64,000 nucleotides of DNA, taken from positions 25,937,098-26,001,097 of the forward strand of contig CM050658.1 in NCBI GenBank assembly GCA_027574665.1, in the 5' to 3' direction. The notes under the pieces were generated by a model, which saw only the letters and a list, made by a program, of their open reading frames with translations, searched no databases and was not told where the DNA came from. Shown here piece by piece: positions 37,407-50,225 of this stretch (its first letter is position 1; each line of letters opens with the position of its first letter). The stretch comes from Rhynochetos jubatus. Taxonomy: Eukaryota > Chordata > Aves > Eurypygiformes > Rhynochetidae. The position numbers and the translations under genes are program-made.

Positions 37407-40400
37407 GCACAGCAAATATGTTTCTGACACAGTGACAGGGAAATACATTTATAACAAGGACCAAGTCAAACACCAAGAAAAACTGATAACTGACACAGGA
37501 AATAAGGTAGGAGTTACAGATCACACAAAATAGGTCAAAAAGAAAAAATGGAAATTTTCTCTCAAAATGCTATATTTGTTTGCTAAGGAATTGAGAAAAT
37601 TCAGGGAAAATCTGTTTCTTTTTGGAAAGAAGTAGGAAGGATCTCTAAACTTTCTTACCATAGCTATTTCTTTCTTAAATCATGTGACTGGCATAATTAT
37701 AAGCTGGATTTAGCCTTCTATAACTGACCTCCTAGTTCTTCTCTCAAAGATCCCTGGCCACACTTTTGCTCTGTGTTTATCTAAAATCCCATTCCTCAGA
37801 GTATCCAGAGCAGAAGTGCTAATAAATACCTGAGAGCAGTGTGCTCTCTTGGGATCCTGTCTCTTGCACATCCTAAAGATTATCTGGCTTCTGATCCAGC
37901 TCTTGAGCAGCGTTTCCATTTCATTAGCTAATTTGAGGGACCAAGAGGCACCCCTGCAATATTGCCATAGCTTTGAAAGCAGAATCTTCTTTTACTTAAG
38001 TTTTGTATTTCTGTTGCCAAAACTTGCCTGACCTGAAAGAACAATAAATATAAATATTCAGGGCTTTTAAAGAATAATTTTGACTTGTTAATAATTATAA
38101 TTGAATTGCTACTAATTGTTTTTACAATTATTTCATTCAGAAACCTCCCAGTTTATTTGTGAGCTACTAAACAGTGGTGCTTGGGAATACATGCTTATAG
38201 CTCTCAAAATGTTTGGTCACTGGGTTAGTGGTGTACGTGTAGTTTCCTCATCCTGCTCTAAGTATCCATGAAATATTGAAATATCCTAAACTTCAATACT
38301 AGGACAAATGAACCTGCTATTACAAATCTTGTAGTTGTTCAGTATATTGGATGAAAAGACAAATATGTGCAGACAGCTCTGTTCCACTTCAAATTTGAGC
38401 TTCCAGAGGGAGTAACTGGAATGCTCTAGCGTCAAAGCTGTATCCTGCGGGCTTTCTGCATCTCCAAATTTATCCCCTCTTTGCATGAAATGGAAATTCT
38501 GCCTAACTTTGCATTCACCCAGCACCCCTGACTCTTAGGGCAGACCCTCAACTGCTTTTAACAGCCAACTGGATCAAATCCTGTGTGGCATGAAAAGGGT
38601 AGGTGCTGTTTATGAGTCATAGCTTCTGTCCTACCCATTGGAAATGCAATCCTTCACTTCCACTTGCTGGAAACTAGGTTTCTGCTGTTGGACATAATAA
38701 CTGAAGGAACAGAGGTGCGTTGAAAGAAACACAGGCAAGGGTAGAGAGAAGGGAAATGTTGCTTCCAGCATGACATTGTTTCAGTTACTGCCTTTTTTCC
38801 CCAGTTTCTAGGAGTAGGAGAAACATTACCCTCTACTGTGGGAAGTCAAGCAGATGTTGAATTTGGGGAATATGTAACCTGAAAATTAAACTTTGTGGAT
38901 ACAAAGATAGGTCACTATTTCTGCTTTATTAGAAGCAAAATTATAGCAGCTGTCTTTTTAGTCAGACTGACAGGACTAAGGTCTGACTCCATTGCACATT
39001 CCCTTTTATGACGAGTATCTGGTCCTCTAAACCTACCCCTCACTCCATGAAACTGTTATGAGCACAGGAAGCAAACAATTTGTCTTGTTTAAATTTGGCC
39101 TTGAAGTTTTACTCAGACAGCCTGGGCCAGCAGTGCTGTCATGGTTTTGAGCTGGTGGGGATCCCTGCTGCCCACTGTACAGGTGCTGTATTTTTCCTGA
39201 ACTTGGTGCCAGCGTGTGCACAGCTGCTCTTAGCTCATGAAAGAAAGAAGACTCAGAGAGATCGTACTGAGGATTATAAAGTTGTGGTGGGGGTGGATAC
39301 TGCTGTCACCACAGCCTAACTCCTGCTCTATGTCCTGCCTTGTAGCTGGTACCAAAGCCACCCCCCTATTTTTCCGATTCCTCTAGCACCGGGAAGCCTA
39401 ACAAAATTATACACAGGCCAACCCAAAGCAGTGTGTGAAGGCAGCAGAGGTTGCTGTGAAAGAGCAAGCTGGGGTACAAGTGCCAACGTAACTGCTTTAT
39501 CACAGCTTTACACCTTCACCAAGCAGAGGAAGGCAGCTGTGGACAGATGTTAGCCCAGAAAAAAAGATGCTTGTTGTTATTCTGCTTTTGTCTGGTTTGC
39601 ACAAAAACACTTGCCTGTCTTCATAATGCATGATAATCTGGAGGCATCTTCTGGAGGGGCACAGACTCCTATGTGGAATGTGAACTGGTGCTATGCAAGG
39701 AATTGGTGTCATTTTGAGATGTTTTTTTCTACCCCATCTAGCTGTCTTCTGTTTGGCCAGGTCAGGAGAAGGTACGTATCTTCTGTACCAAAAGACAGTA
39801 AGAAGAGATTCTTGTCTAGGGCATGTTGCCAGCAAGTTTTGGGCTGGAAGGTGAGAAGGGGCAGAACTGCCTTGGGACTTCTAGACTAGAGCTGGATTAC
39901 TACCATGGGCTGAGCTGAAGCCTTACAAATTTGAGGTCATGTCCTCAGAAGGTACTGTGTACTCCCCTTTCCAGAGGAAGAAAAAATAATAATTTCAGTA
40001 GTGAGAAATGCTGCTATTGGAAATTCTTCCGTATTATTCTTAGGTAAAACAACAGATGCCTAAGCAAAAAAGCAAGTATGGCAATGCTCCTATTTGTGAA
40101 GGTCTGAATAAGTCAGTTCAGCAGAGGCAAAATTTAGAACACATATTCAAATCACCAGCCTGTTTAATGTGTCTATGCAAAGAACCCGTTAAACAGAGAT
40201 ATATCACATCCAAATACTCCTTCACCAGCAGAAAAACAGACCAAATACATGAAAACAGTTGTACATCTTCAGCATTAAATACTCAAGAAACGTAAACAAG
40301 AATAAACAAAACTTGACCTGCAACTTATGGTGCTACACTAAGGGAATGACAGCATGATACATCATATAATATTTCAGTACTATCATTTTATAGTATCTCT

Positions 40401-42289
40401 ACCTTTTCAACAGAGGCTGCTCATATTCTCCATTACACCTTTTCTTGGCATATGGTGAGTAAGTGTGATGGTCCTTTAAACCACAGGTACTACACTGTAC
40501 AATAATATTTAAGGAGACTCATGTCTTTCACTCCTTGAAAAAGAAAAAAAAAAAAGGAAAGTTATTAAATGTTGATCATGGAAAAATCAATCTTTCAAGA
40601 AGGGGTTGTGAATATATTTTTTCAGCTGTGGAAGCTCCTGCAAAAATACCTCTTTACACAAGACAAACTTAAGTATGTAAGTTTGGTATAATTTTTTTTT
40701 CTTTTTTTCCTATTTATTAAACCTGTTCTGGAATATTAATTCTACATACTACTATTGCACACTTTCCTTCTCCTCACCAATTCCTTGGTTTATATGCTAT
40801 ATATTTTTATATCATTTTAAAAAACGCTCCCTGCAAAATTTTTTTATACCATGTTCTTAAGTTGCTTTCCAACTCATTGCTCTAAGAGTTTCACATTCTT
40901 TGCAAAAGGAGATATATCTCCAGATGCATTTTCTTTTGTTTTGTTTCCTCTCCTGTGTAAATATAATTATAAAAGTACACTTAACAAAAGATTATTGACT
41001 ATAAAACTCATTCTCATGTAGAAGAGCAGTGACATGATACACCACACACCCACTTGTGTATTCTTTATCAATAACAACAGAAACAGGATCAAGTGATAGA
41101 AATATGTGATTTAAATCAGTCACTGGGAGTGTATTTATTCAAGATCCTTCAGGCGGAGATGAATAGCAGGTTTCTAAACGTGATATTATGAGGGTAAGCA
41201 AATGAGTCATTATTTGTGTTATAGTGCAATAGACTTGGGCAAGAGCAACACTGCAAGAGGGAATAAGCAGTCATATCTAACTGTTTATTCTACTACATTC
41301 ATCACCACGGGGTGTATCTGTACATGTCAGGTCAAGGTCAGTGATCCTTGTTCACATGAATCATTCTCAGGGCTAATGAAAACCAGCCCCGATGCAGCGT
41401 GCTCAAACACCAACAGCTTCAGCAGGCAACAACACTGCCCTGACTCACCTCTGCGAGCCGGAATTCACAGGTGAGGTGAGGCAGGGTGGCTGAGCAGAAT
41501 TCAAGTCTTAGGATGGATAATGGATTAGCAGCGGCTGTTGGAGGAGATCAGCACTGGAAACAAGGTGAATAATTTTTAGCTGGGGTGCAGGACAGTGATG
41601 TTGCATCGTAGGCTGAGGCTCCTTTGCACCTTGTCTGAGTTTCAAAGCTAAAGAGAGACTTTCAAAACCAAACTTACTTCACAAAACAATAAAAAAAGCA
41701 ACTTGGTTCTGAGTCCATTTCCAAAATGTAAGTTTTAAAGGAGCAATAACAATGATTTCTAATTATCTTTCTCCACAAGCTTCTTGGAGTCAAAGAAACA
41801 GATGGAATACAGTGGCACAGGAAGGTTTTATTTTCCTTTTTTTTTTTTTCCCTCCCCCAAAAGAAGGATCAGTGCAAACTCTGCATACATTTTCTCTGTA
41901 TTTCGAAGTGTCCAGGTGGAAAGAAGGATACTCCTGGTGAAGATGCTGATGGTGTAAAGATTGACATGTGTATGAAAAGTTAAAACCCAGCTGTAGAATA
42001 CCTTTCCAGGGCTGTTGCAGTGGCTGCTATGAGTTGTAATTCGGGTGGATTTATTATCAACCTCTCAAACGAAAGTTAGGCGCATTATTTGTCCTTCAGG
42101 AACATACCACCCTGCCAAACCCTTGGGACTACAGCCGCATTTCAAACTGGTTTTTTCCTGCCTGAAAATTGCTAATTACCCACTTCTCTCTGTGCCCGTA
42201 ACTTTTTAATCACTAAATCTGATGTCAAGAAGGCAACGATATTCAGGGAACATGACGTTTCTCACACTGCAGCACTCCTTCTACAGAGA
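37270..42289. other. Non-coding stretch upstream of the CpG island
   Basis: No gene is recognised. It includes T23 at 37377-37399 and an A-rich run near 40540-40556. Open frames reach 111 codons (39500-39835, reverse) but show no domain. As the 5 kb upstream of an inferred promoter it may hold enhancers, which cannot be read by eye. Confidence 0.55.
37377..37399. repeat. Poly(T) tract
   Basis: About 23 consecutive T followed by AAATAG. No retroposon body is recognisable beside it. Confidence 0.85.
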
Positions 42290-43100
42290 CGTTGGAGGCC
42301 CCGTGCCAAGGCAAGGGGAGGAATTCGATGGCGGGGGCAAAGACCCCGGCACTCCGGCGAGGGAGAGGGGGCTCGACGGAGGTGAGGGAGGGAGAGAGGG
42401 AGGCTGCTGTCTCACCACACATGGGCTTGTGGGAAGTGGGAATCTCAGGTTGGGTTACTCATCGGTATGGAGCCAGGAGTGTGCAGAACCGATGATTTTG
42501 ATGGCGGGAGGTAAGGTACACATGTTTTTCAGGGAAGGGGCTGTAGGAGGACGTGCCGGCGGGCAGGAGGAGGTTTATGCTGAGCACTGTAATTTCCCAA
42601 GTGTGGAAGCCGCCTGGTCCCGGGGGCTGCCGCCGCTCTGCCCGCCCCACCCCCTCCCCGCCTCGCAGACCGCAGGGGGCCGAGCGCCGTCCCCGGGGCT
42701 CCGGACACCGCCCCGGGTGGGCGAGGCGGGGGGCGCGGGGCGGTGCTGCCCGGGGCTCCGCGCTACCCGCCCGCGCTGATTGACGCCGGGCCGGGCGGAG
42801 GCGGGCCCGCTGGGACCGCGCTGCCCCCGCCCGCCGCCGCCGCAGGGCAGCGGGTCCTGCGCTCCATCGCCGCCCCCGCGCTCTCCCCGCCAGGCTCGGC
42901 GCGGCGGCGCTGCCCCCGCCCGCGGCATGGCCGGCTGGCTGGGCAGGGGGGGCGGCGTGCTGGCGGATGCGGAGCGCGGCGGGTGGCAGAAGGAGAAGCC
43001 GCCGGGCAGCAGATCCCAGCCGCGGCACGGTAAGGGGGCGGCCGCGGCGGGGCGCACCGAGGTGGGACGGGCAGCCCCGGGGTGTGTGTGGGGAACTCCA
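42290..43100. promoter_or_regulatory. CpG island with probable TATA-less promoter
   Basis: Sharp rise in GC and CpG in otherwise CpG-poor DNA, densest at about 42545-43090. It contains Sp1-type GC boxes (GGGCGG at 42793-42798, GCGGGC just after, several CCGCCC/GGGCGG motifs at 42700-42860) and no TATA box at a sensible distance. CpG islands of this size in birds normally mark the 5' end of a gene, and a coding exon with a good donor site lies inside. Transcription is inferred to the right. Divergent transcription is possible but unsupported. Several frames of 114-209 codons on both strands are open here because the sequence is GC-rich, and should not be read as proteins. Confidence 0.85.
42927..43029 (+). 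CDS. First coding exon of an unrecognised gene
   Basis: The ATG at 42927 has G at -3 and G at +4, and an in-frame TGA at 42777-42779 lies upstream, so it is the first ATG of this frame inside the island. It encodes 34 codons beginning MAGWLGRGGGVLADAE and leaves one base of the next codon (phase 1) at the donor CACG|GTAAGG (GT at 43030-43031). The peptide is rich in Gly, Arg and Lys and has no signal peptide or membrane segment, so a disordered cytosolic or nuclear N-terminus is likely. The joined frame with the exon at 49680 stays open. I cannot name the protein. Alternatives are a different ATG, or a transcript whose island portion is untranslated. Confidence 0.6.
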
Positions 43101-46100
43101 AGGCCAACTTGTCTGTGGCTTGCTCTACCCGCTCTGGGGCAGGGGGAGCTGCTTTTCCTTTCCCCTTCAGAGGGGAGGCTAGCCCCCTGCGCCCAAACTC
43201 CCTTGAGCTGCCAGTTATTTACCTCGTACCGAGGCTGGGGGAGAGGAACTGTGTTCGCTTGCGTTTGGGCATCTTGCTTTGATAGCGGCTTCTTTGATTG
43301 TTGCAGGAAACAATTTGCAGCCTGGCAAACGCCAGTCAGTCTGGGAAGAGTCCTCGAAATCTTTTTTGGCTTGCGTTTGGCTGGTCTTAAGCCTGCGAAG
43401 CACTCTTAAAAATACTTGCCGCGTGTGCTCTCCTCCTCCCCACCTTAATTGTCCGGGGAAATAGATGCTCTCTTCCAAGGCTAAGCAGTAGGCAAACAGT
43501 TCCTCCAAACCCAGATCCTGACTTTGAAAACATGGAAGGGAATGGTGTCACACGGAACTATTGAAAACAAGTGTTCAGGTTCGTGACCCGTTGTGTGCTG
43601 AAGGGTGAACGCGCTTACTCGGAGCCACATCTGTCATGTACAGTTTCCTTACTGTACCACTTAGCTGTCACCGTTGTCTGCTTTGATGAACCAGCCCAAC
43701 TGCATTTGGACACATGGTCGCAGTGTCTGGAAATCTCCCTAGAATTTGTTCTAGCTGTGTGTTCCCGTGGGTTTTAAAACCGCCGTTTGGGTAAGTGTGT
43801 TTGCAGAAGCCTCGCACCTAACCCCTCAAGGGTAAAGTTCCTGTTTAAGTTGTGTTTGAGTTGTGCTTTGATTGGTGCTTGTTGGTTGACAGATGCGTTA
43901 GTCCCCAAAGTAACTTTGTGCATTTTCCAAAGAAAATAATTTGGCCGAAGGAGTAATTTGTTCTCTTCACAAGTATATAGAGTGCTGTAACGCACGCCGT
44001 CATCTTGATGACAAAGGTGTTGGGACGACGGGGAGCCTGGCGTCTTAGGTGATGATGGCGTTCTGAAGAAGGTGCTTGCTAAGAAAGTAATACCCCCGAA
44101 GTGCCGCTCTGAGGTGAAAAAAACAGAAGTCGCTTCTCATGCAGGAATAGAAAATTTACTTAAAATATTCAAGCTAAAGCATTAGAGGGGTTATAAGTAA
44201 CATGTACCTAAAAGCAAAACTGTAGTATGTGAGCTGTCAGCAATTTTTAACTAGCAAACCAATTTACAGGTTTGACTCTTACATACATGTATGCAATTAT
44301 CAAAGTGAAGTGAGAACTGTTCCAAGAGAACTGGGAGGTACTGAAAGTACAAAATACCTTCAGTTCTGGGAAGTAATGCTGTTCTTTCCTATTCTCTTTT
44401 TGTTGCAAAATCATTTAAATGGGCCACTGGTCTGTGTTGGTAAAAAGTGGCATGTTATGACTGACACCAGCTGAAGACCAGTGACTGTTTCTGTGTAAAT
44501 TTGGATTAAGATATGTTTATTTGGGCATCACTTGAAGGTGTAAACTGTCCGGGTGTATACTGAGTTGTGAACACCTGAGCAAACCTGCCATTTAACTGAG
44601 TCAAGTTACAAGTATTTGCCATCTTTGACATTCTTCTCACCCTTTATATGACTAATTATAGAGACTTTTCTATACTTTCAAAATATTTTAAAACACAAAT
44701 ATGAAATTTTTTCCAATGATCTCATGTGCAGAAGTTCTTGTTTTACATTTTTTTGTAGTTTCGTGCCATGTAAAGCAGGACTAGCATTTCCACCCATTGT
44801 GGTCTAGACAGTAAACAAAGTCTTTGTCAAGATTCCAGCAAAAAGTTAAGATCCTGTTAAGATAGTTAATATTAATGGTCTTGTAAAAAGCCTGTTTTTA
44901 AATGATTTAATATTGGGTTAGCATTGGCACCTTACTTGTAAAATCTCCCAAGAGCCTGAAAACTTAGATGGATGGCTACAGCCACAATTCTATTACAGAT
45001 ACTCTCTAATCAGAAGGTATTAAGGAATAGCATAATAGAAACCACAGTGTAAATCAAATAGTATTTTACTGTTCTACTTCAGAAAAGCTTTGAAATACTT
45101 GTATGAAAAAGTCTCCTCCCTTGAGGAGTAGATATGGAAAGTTTTTGACTAGAAGTTGTTAAACAGAAAGATGTTTTAAGTTACTTGACGACACGGAAAA
45201 TAACTTCTGGAGAAAAAGCAGTATTTTATGGCCCTTTTTAAAGTCATGTGAAAGTTGTGTAGTGAAAAAGTGGTTCTTCATCCTGAGTATTCAAACAATT
45301 ACCAAGGGAAACAGCACAAGCAAATAGTGCTGGATGTACACATAGGAGTGCATGTGTACCCATGTGATATTTTAGACAGAAAATTATTATTTCTTAAGTT
45401 GTTTGAAATTTTTTTTTTTTAAACTGCTTACAAAATGTGTCAAATTTAGGTTGGGGAGTGGAATTCCTCTGTGCTTCAGCCAGCACAATGATACCAGTTG
45501 GTATTGTGCCAATATGTTGGATCATGCCCAAGTAGGCTGGATAAATAAATGTGAGCTGTCGCAACACACTCCACTTTTTTAATTGGACCCGCTGACTCAT
45601 TTTTGTCTTCACCTCTCTAGTGATGTCACAGAACAAGACAAAACGCTTTGTCTCCATTTCTGTTTGGTGTTTATTCCTTCTGACACTAACGTAAACGTAG
45701 TGCAGTAAGGACGGACGACAACAGGTTATCGATCCAGAGAAGTGGACTCCTCTAACAGTGTTGAACTGGTGGAAGAACGTGGAGGGAGGGGAAAAAACCT
45801 GCAAACCTGTCCACCGTTTTCCTCTTATATAAGCTTAGATGTAGGCACATATGCTAACGACTTCTGGCCTAATTCTACTGTTGATAGTAGGGAAACGAAG
45901 TTGTTCTTGAGCTTTCCAGTTTCAGATGTTCTCATCTTCACACATTTCTTCTTGAAATATTTGAGAGTGTGCTCCAGTATTTTCTGTTGGCTTGTTCCTT
46001 TTTTCCTTCTCTGTCTCCTGGGAAATAATGTTCTTGGTCATATTGAGGTAGTCGTAACCAAATCTGTTTTGCTGGAGGTGTAGTTCTCTACCCCTCACTT

Positions 46101-49100
46101 TTTAAGTGTGCCTTATTGTAGTATTTGTAAAAGTAAATGTCTGAAATTCCTGTAGGCGTTTTAATCTATATATTTTTATATATACGTATATAAATCTGCT
46201 TAATACAAAAGAAGTTCTATTCTTGAAGCAAGTAAACTTCTGTGATCAGCTGGAATAATCTGCAGGTGGACTTTAAATCTTAAACCATTTTTCTAGCCTA
46301 TACGTTCAGAAAGTGTGAACACGTTATTTCCACTTAGATCTACTAACGCTTTGATGCCTCAGCCACCTTTGGGGTCTCACTGGTCAGTGAGTGTGTGTTT
46401 GCCATGCAGAATGCAGACCTTGCTGTGAAGACATGCCTCTCAAAACAAATGGATGGGTAAAAGGTTTGACCTGGAGGGAAGGGTTGGTTTGCCAAACATA
46501 TTTTAACTTGATTATCCTTTTGTTTGATGTAAGCGCCAGCTAGTAACAATTTACTTACCTTAATCAGACTATATACATAATAGGTAGAACTTCTTTAAGA
46601 ACTTCTGCAATTTAGGAGTTAAGTTGAATTCTGTGTACGTTGATTTCCCGCCCCCTCAAATAAGGTCACAGTGGTGTAACTGTAAAAAAGGTGATACCCT
46701 TTATGGACAGAAATGTACATGATGAAACCGGTACCTGTTTACCAGTACCTGTTACACATCTGTACGTGCCTTTTTCCCCCTGGGTCACAGAAGAGGTTAT
46801 TTATGATACCGGTGAAATCTAGCATTACAACTTGCACAATTAGAAGTAAGTAATCAGAACTGCATGGACTGTTCTAAATTTGGATTGACAATAGACTGAC
46901 AAACCCACCATTTAGATCATAGAAGTAGACTCCAAATACAGTTTTATGATATTAATTTAAATCATTTTTTGGCATAGTTAAGAAACCAAAGACTTCCCCT
47001 CCATCCCATAACTGGATTTATTTTTCTGACCATTTTTTAAAGAAGAGTTTTAGTCAGACAGAGGTCACAAATCACTTTTGCTGGGAAATGCAAGGTGTGC
47101 TTTAAAAGAGGAAAAAAAATTCGCTTTCTCGATCATTTGGCATTTGTTTTTTAAAATGGTGAAGTTAGGTGAAATGATTACTCTGACAGAACTATAGAAA
47201 GTATCTCATTGTAGTAGATTCTGAAGTATTTTATATTTTGAGTAACCCTGGCTCAAGGGCATTTTATACTCACATCTGGAAGTTTCCAGTCATAGTATTC
47301 AGTTTAGTGTCTGTCTTTGTCTTTCCATTTAGCCTTGCCATGTTATAACAATGAATCATCTTGACCATTAACTAAAGTTGGAATGTCTGTTTATGCACTG
47401 AATTTGTTTCATCATGTCGCCATAAGAACTGATTGGAACCCTGGCAACTCTGACTGCTTTCCTGTATGTATTTGGGCTGGACTTAGCCCGTGCTGTTCTG
47501 AGCAGCAGAAGGATAAGCCATCACAAAACCTGGAATATCTTTATCCTCTTAGGATTCAACCTCTTTTTCTCGTGAAAGTGTAGGGTAGCACTTTCATATT
47601 TTGTCTCCGTGTATATGAAATCAGGCAGAGTGTGTAGTGTTTCCAGTCATAGGAAATCACAGCAGAGTTACAATACACATACAACCGTTAAACTGGGAAT
47701 GTTGTTATTGTAGGTTCACTTTGATACATTCTGTTTTGTTGATGGATTTGAAATTAGTGCTGATTAAATTTTTCAAGCATTAAATAAAAGGTGAAACAAA
47801 ACTATAGTGGTGTTCTTTGATTAATTTAATAATGCTAATAGAGCAGACAAGTGACGGTGCAAATGAAGGGGCCACATGACAGGGAGGCTGTGCCAGCAAA
47901 GGCAAATTCACACCTTTTGCCATGTGAGTGGGCTTGTAGATAGCACTCTGGTTGCTATTTAAGTAGTGTGTTTTCAAATAAATGTACTTTTGTTAAAAAG
48001 GTATTACACTGGCTCTACCTTGACTCATTTAATAGCATGTAGCCTTAACTTACTTTGTGGTGGTATCATGGAAATGTTTTTTGTTATTTCCATGAAAAAA
48101 ACCAGTTGTTGCTTGTGGAAGGTAAGTACTGAAGGATCTGCTTAATAAATGAAACTAGTGTGTTTTGTAAAACATACCTGTTTCTTTTAGGATGGGTTTG
48201 TGATCTTGATTTGTGCATTGTGATGTCACAATGTTTTTGTGTGCTCTCCGTGACCATTTTTCATAAGAGTTGTTGATGCCACATTCCTGTGGAGAGTATC
48301 GAAAAGTAGAAACGAGGGGTAGGAATTAGTGGGTAGAACCTTCTCCTGAAGGCAGATTAAAGTAGAGCTGTTAGTTTGTGATAATGAACCCAAGAGCCTG
48401 TGGAAAGAAGTGAGAAAAAAAGACTTGTTACTGTCAGTGACTGTATGGAGCTTTGCTGTACAAACCATTCCAGTATTTTCTTCAATACTCTGAAGCTCTG
48501 ACATTACAGAGCTGTATAAACTGCTTGCATTTGTAGTGAGGGGGAGGAATGGGAGGTTGAGAAGAGATACTCTTTTTCCAGAAGTTGGATTGAGTGTATT
48601 TGCAGAGTATAACCAGGTGTTCTCACCAGTTTCTTCTTTCTGGCTGATAGTTACCGTGGTTTCACGTGGGAGGTCATGGTTGCTGCTAGACAAGAAGTGG
48701 GCATGAGTACAATTTTTTAAGGAGGTAGGTGAGAAGAGGTTCTGTAATGAGGAGCTGTGTGCAGAAAGATCAAGACACCCTTGCGATGTGATCCTGGCTA
48801 ATGTGAATGCAAAACTGATGAGTCGCTGTGTTTTGTGCTGGGCATAACGTCTCCTCCGGGCTTCTGCATTGCTTTAAAATATGTTATCCTGATAATGACG
48901 TCTCAACATCGTTAATATACAGATTATAATGTTGAAGCCTGAGTTAGAGGGGATGGGAGCGCAATCTTCAATTTTTATTTAAGGTAGAAGTATGAATTTT
49001 TTCCTGTCTAGCTATTTGGAATTCCAGGAGATATTCAGGTCTGAAAATCGATTTAAAAACTGGAGGAAAGTACTTTTTAGAACATAAGAAATGCTTTAGG

Positions 49101-49679
49101 TAAACATGGTCTTTTCTTTTTCCAGTCTGGATGATGATCTGTAGGTTCTCTATGGCAGGCTGCTCCCAGTCCAGGTATTGATTTCAGTTAGCGCTGAAGC
49201 AGCCTGAGGGATGGGTCAGTTGTTTGTGCTGATGATGCAGCTGGGTGCAACCTAAATTGCCTCAAGCCCTCGGCCTACCAAGGCAAGTTCTAACAAAGCA
49301 AAAAGGAACTTGTCACTGGTTTTATTCATTGTGCAACAGGAGGACGTTTTGTTATTTTTCACTGCGAAGTGGTAACAGTCTGATCAGAACAGGACCATAT
49401 TTTGGGGTGTTTTCTGTGTGCTTGTGTAGTCTTTGTTTTCTTAATGTCCAGGCTGAGAAGCTAGTCACAGCTCAATTACTTTGCCTTTTGAGAGAGGGTT
49501 GTTTTACAAATGTAAAGGTGGGAAAAGGATCACCTTGCAGAAACTGCAGTGACAGGTGCGAGATTCTGATCTTTGGGTTATGAGCTTGTGAGAAACAGCC
49601 ACTTGCTGTGTGCACCATATCAGCCAGTGACCTTAATTTCTAGACATTTTGAATTCTTGTGTTTTGCTACTTGTTCCAG
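43030..49679 (+). other. Inferred intron 1
   Basis: A 6.65-kb interval between a GTAAGG donor and a pyrimidine-rich acceptor (TGCTACTTGTTCCAG). The first few hundred bases are still GC-rich and the rest is AT-rich. No transposon is recognised. The longest open frame is 155 codons on the reverse strand (48226-48693), with no recognisable domain, and is about what chance allows. AT-rich runs such as 46164-46194 are present. Confidence 0.5.
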
Positions 49680-49809
49680 GGACTAAAGCAGACAAATGGT
49701 CTCACAGAAGTGATGATTCAGTGACACCTGTTTTTCCAGAATTCTTAATAGCTTTGAGCAGAAGTTCCATTGCAGGGAGGGGAAATGTGAACGTGAATCC
49801 TGGATCATG
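49680..49809 (+). CDS. Second coding exon of the unrecognised gene
   Basis: A 130-nt segment between acceptor TTGTTCCAG and donor ATCATG|GTGAGC. Of the three possible frames, only phase 1 is open: the others hit TAA at 49683 or TGA after 14 codons. Phase 1 is the phase left by the exon ending at 43029. The joined frame continues with GTKADKWSHRSDDSVTPVFP and ends near NVNVNPGS, leaving two bases (phase 2). A stop codon follows at once if the intron is read through (TGA at 49811-49813), as expected at a real exon edge. The peptide is Ser/Arg-rich and soluble, with no motif I can name. No convincing third exon is visible before 64000, so the gene probably continues beyond the window. Confidence 0.55.
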
Positions 49810-50061
49810 GTGAGCTTTTCTCGTTGATTTTATTACTGTAGCACTGTGATGCCAATTTGATAGTAGATGGACATTTTTAGCTAAAGGCTTTTGTATTCTG
49901 CAAACTGAAACTCCATTGTACCACTTAGTGTAAAAAGAGGGAGTCGCAAAATTCTGTTGGTATGGTATGACAAAAATATATGTATTTCTTTAAAAATAAA
50001 ATTTAAATGTTTAGATCCATTAAGTTATTATATTCAGCACCTCTAGTGGAAACCTGAGTAG

Positions 50062-50225
50062 TGCATAGGATAATTCAGGTTGGAAGGGTCCTAAGGAAGG
50101 TCTCGAGTCCAGTCTCCTGCTCTGTGTCAGCTGGGAGATCTGATCAGGTTGTTCAGGACTTTCTTCACTCCAGCCTTGAAAACATCCAAGGAAGGTGAAT
50201 ACACAAAATCTGGCAACTGTTTACT
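50062..50225 (-). mobile_element. CR1 LINE 3' fragment, reversed
   Basis: The block ATTCAGGTTGGAAGGGTCCT, followed by GTCCAGTCTCCTGCT and ATCAGGTTGTTCAGG, is the reverse complement of a CR1 3' end. It is followed by CAGCCTTGAAAACATCCAAG, typical of the family. It is more diverged than the two sense copies, and its right edge is unclear because similarity fades after about 50180. Non-coding, inside the inferred intron 2. Confidence 0.82.

Noticed and set aside
42459..43107. Reverse-strand frames of 189, 160 and 114 codons in the CpG island
   Set aside because: GC-rich DNA has few stop codons. The peptides are Ala/Arg/Pro-rich with no domain, and the forward strand has the better ATG and splice donor.
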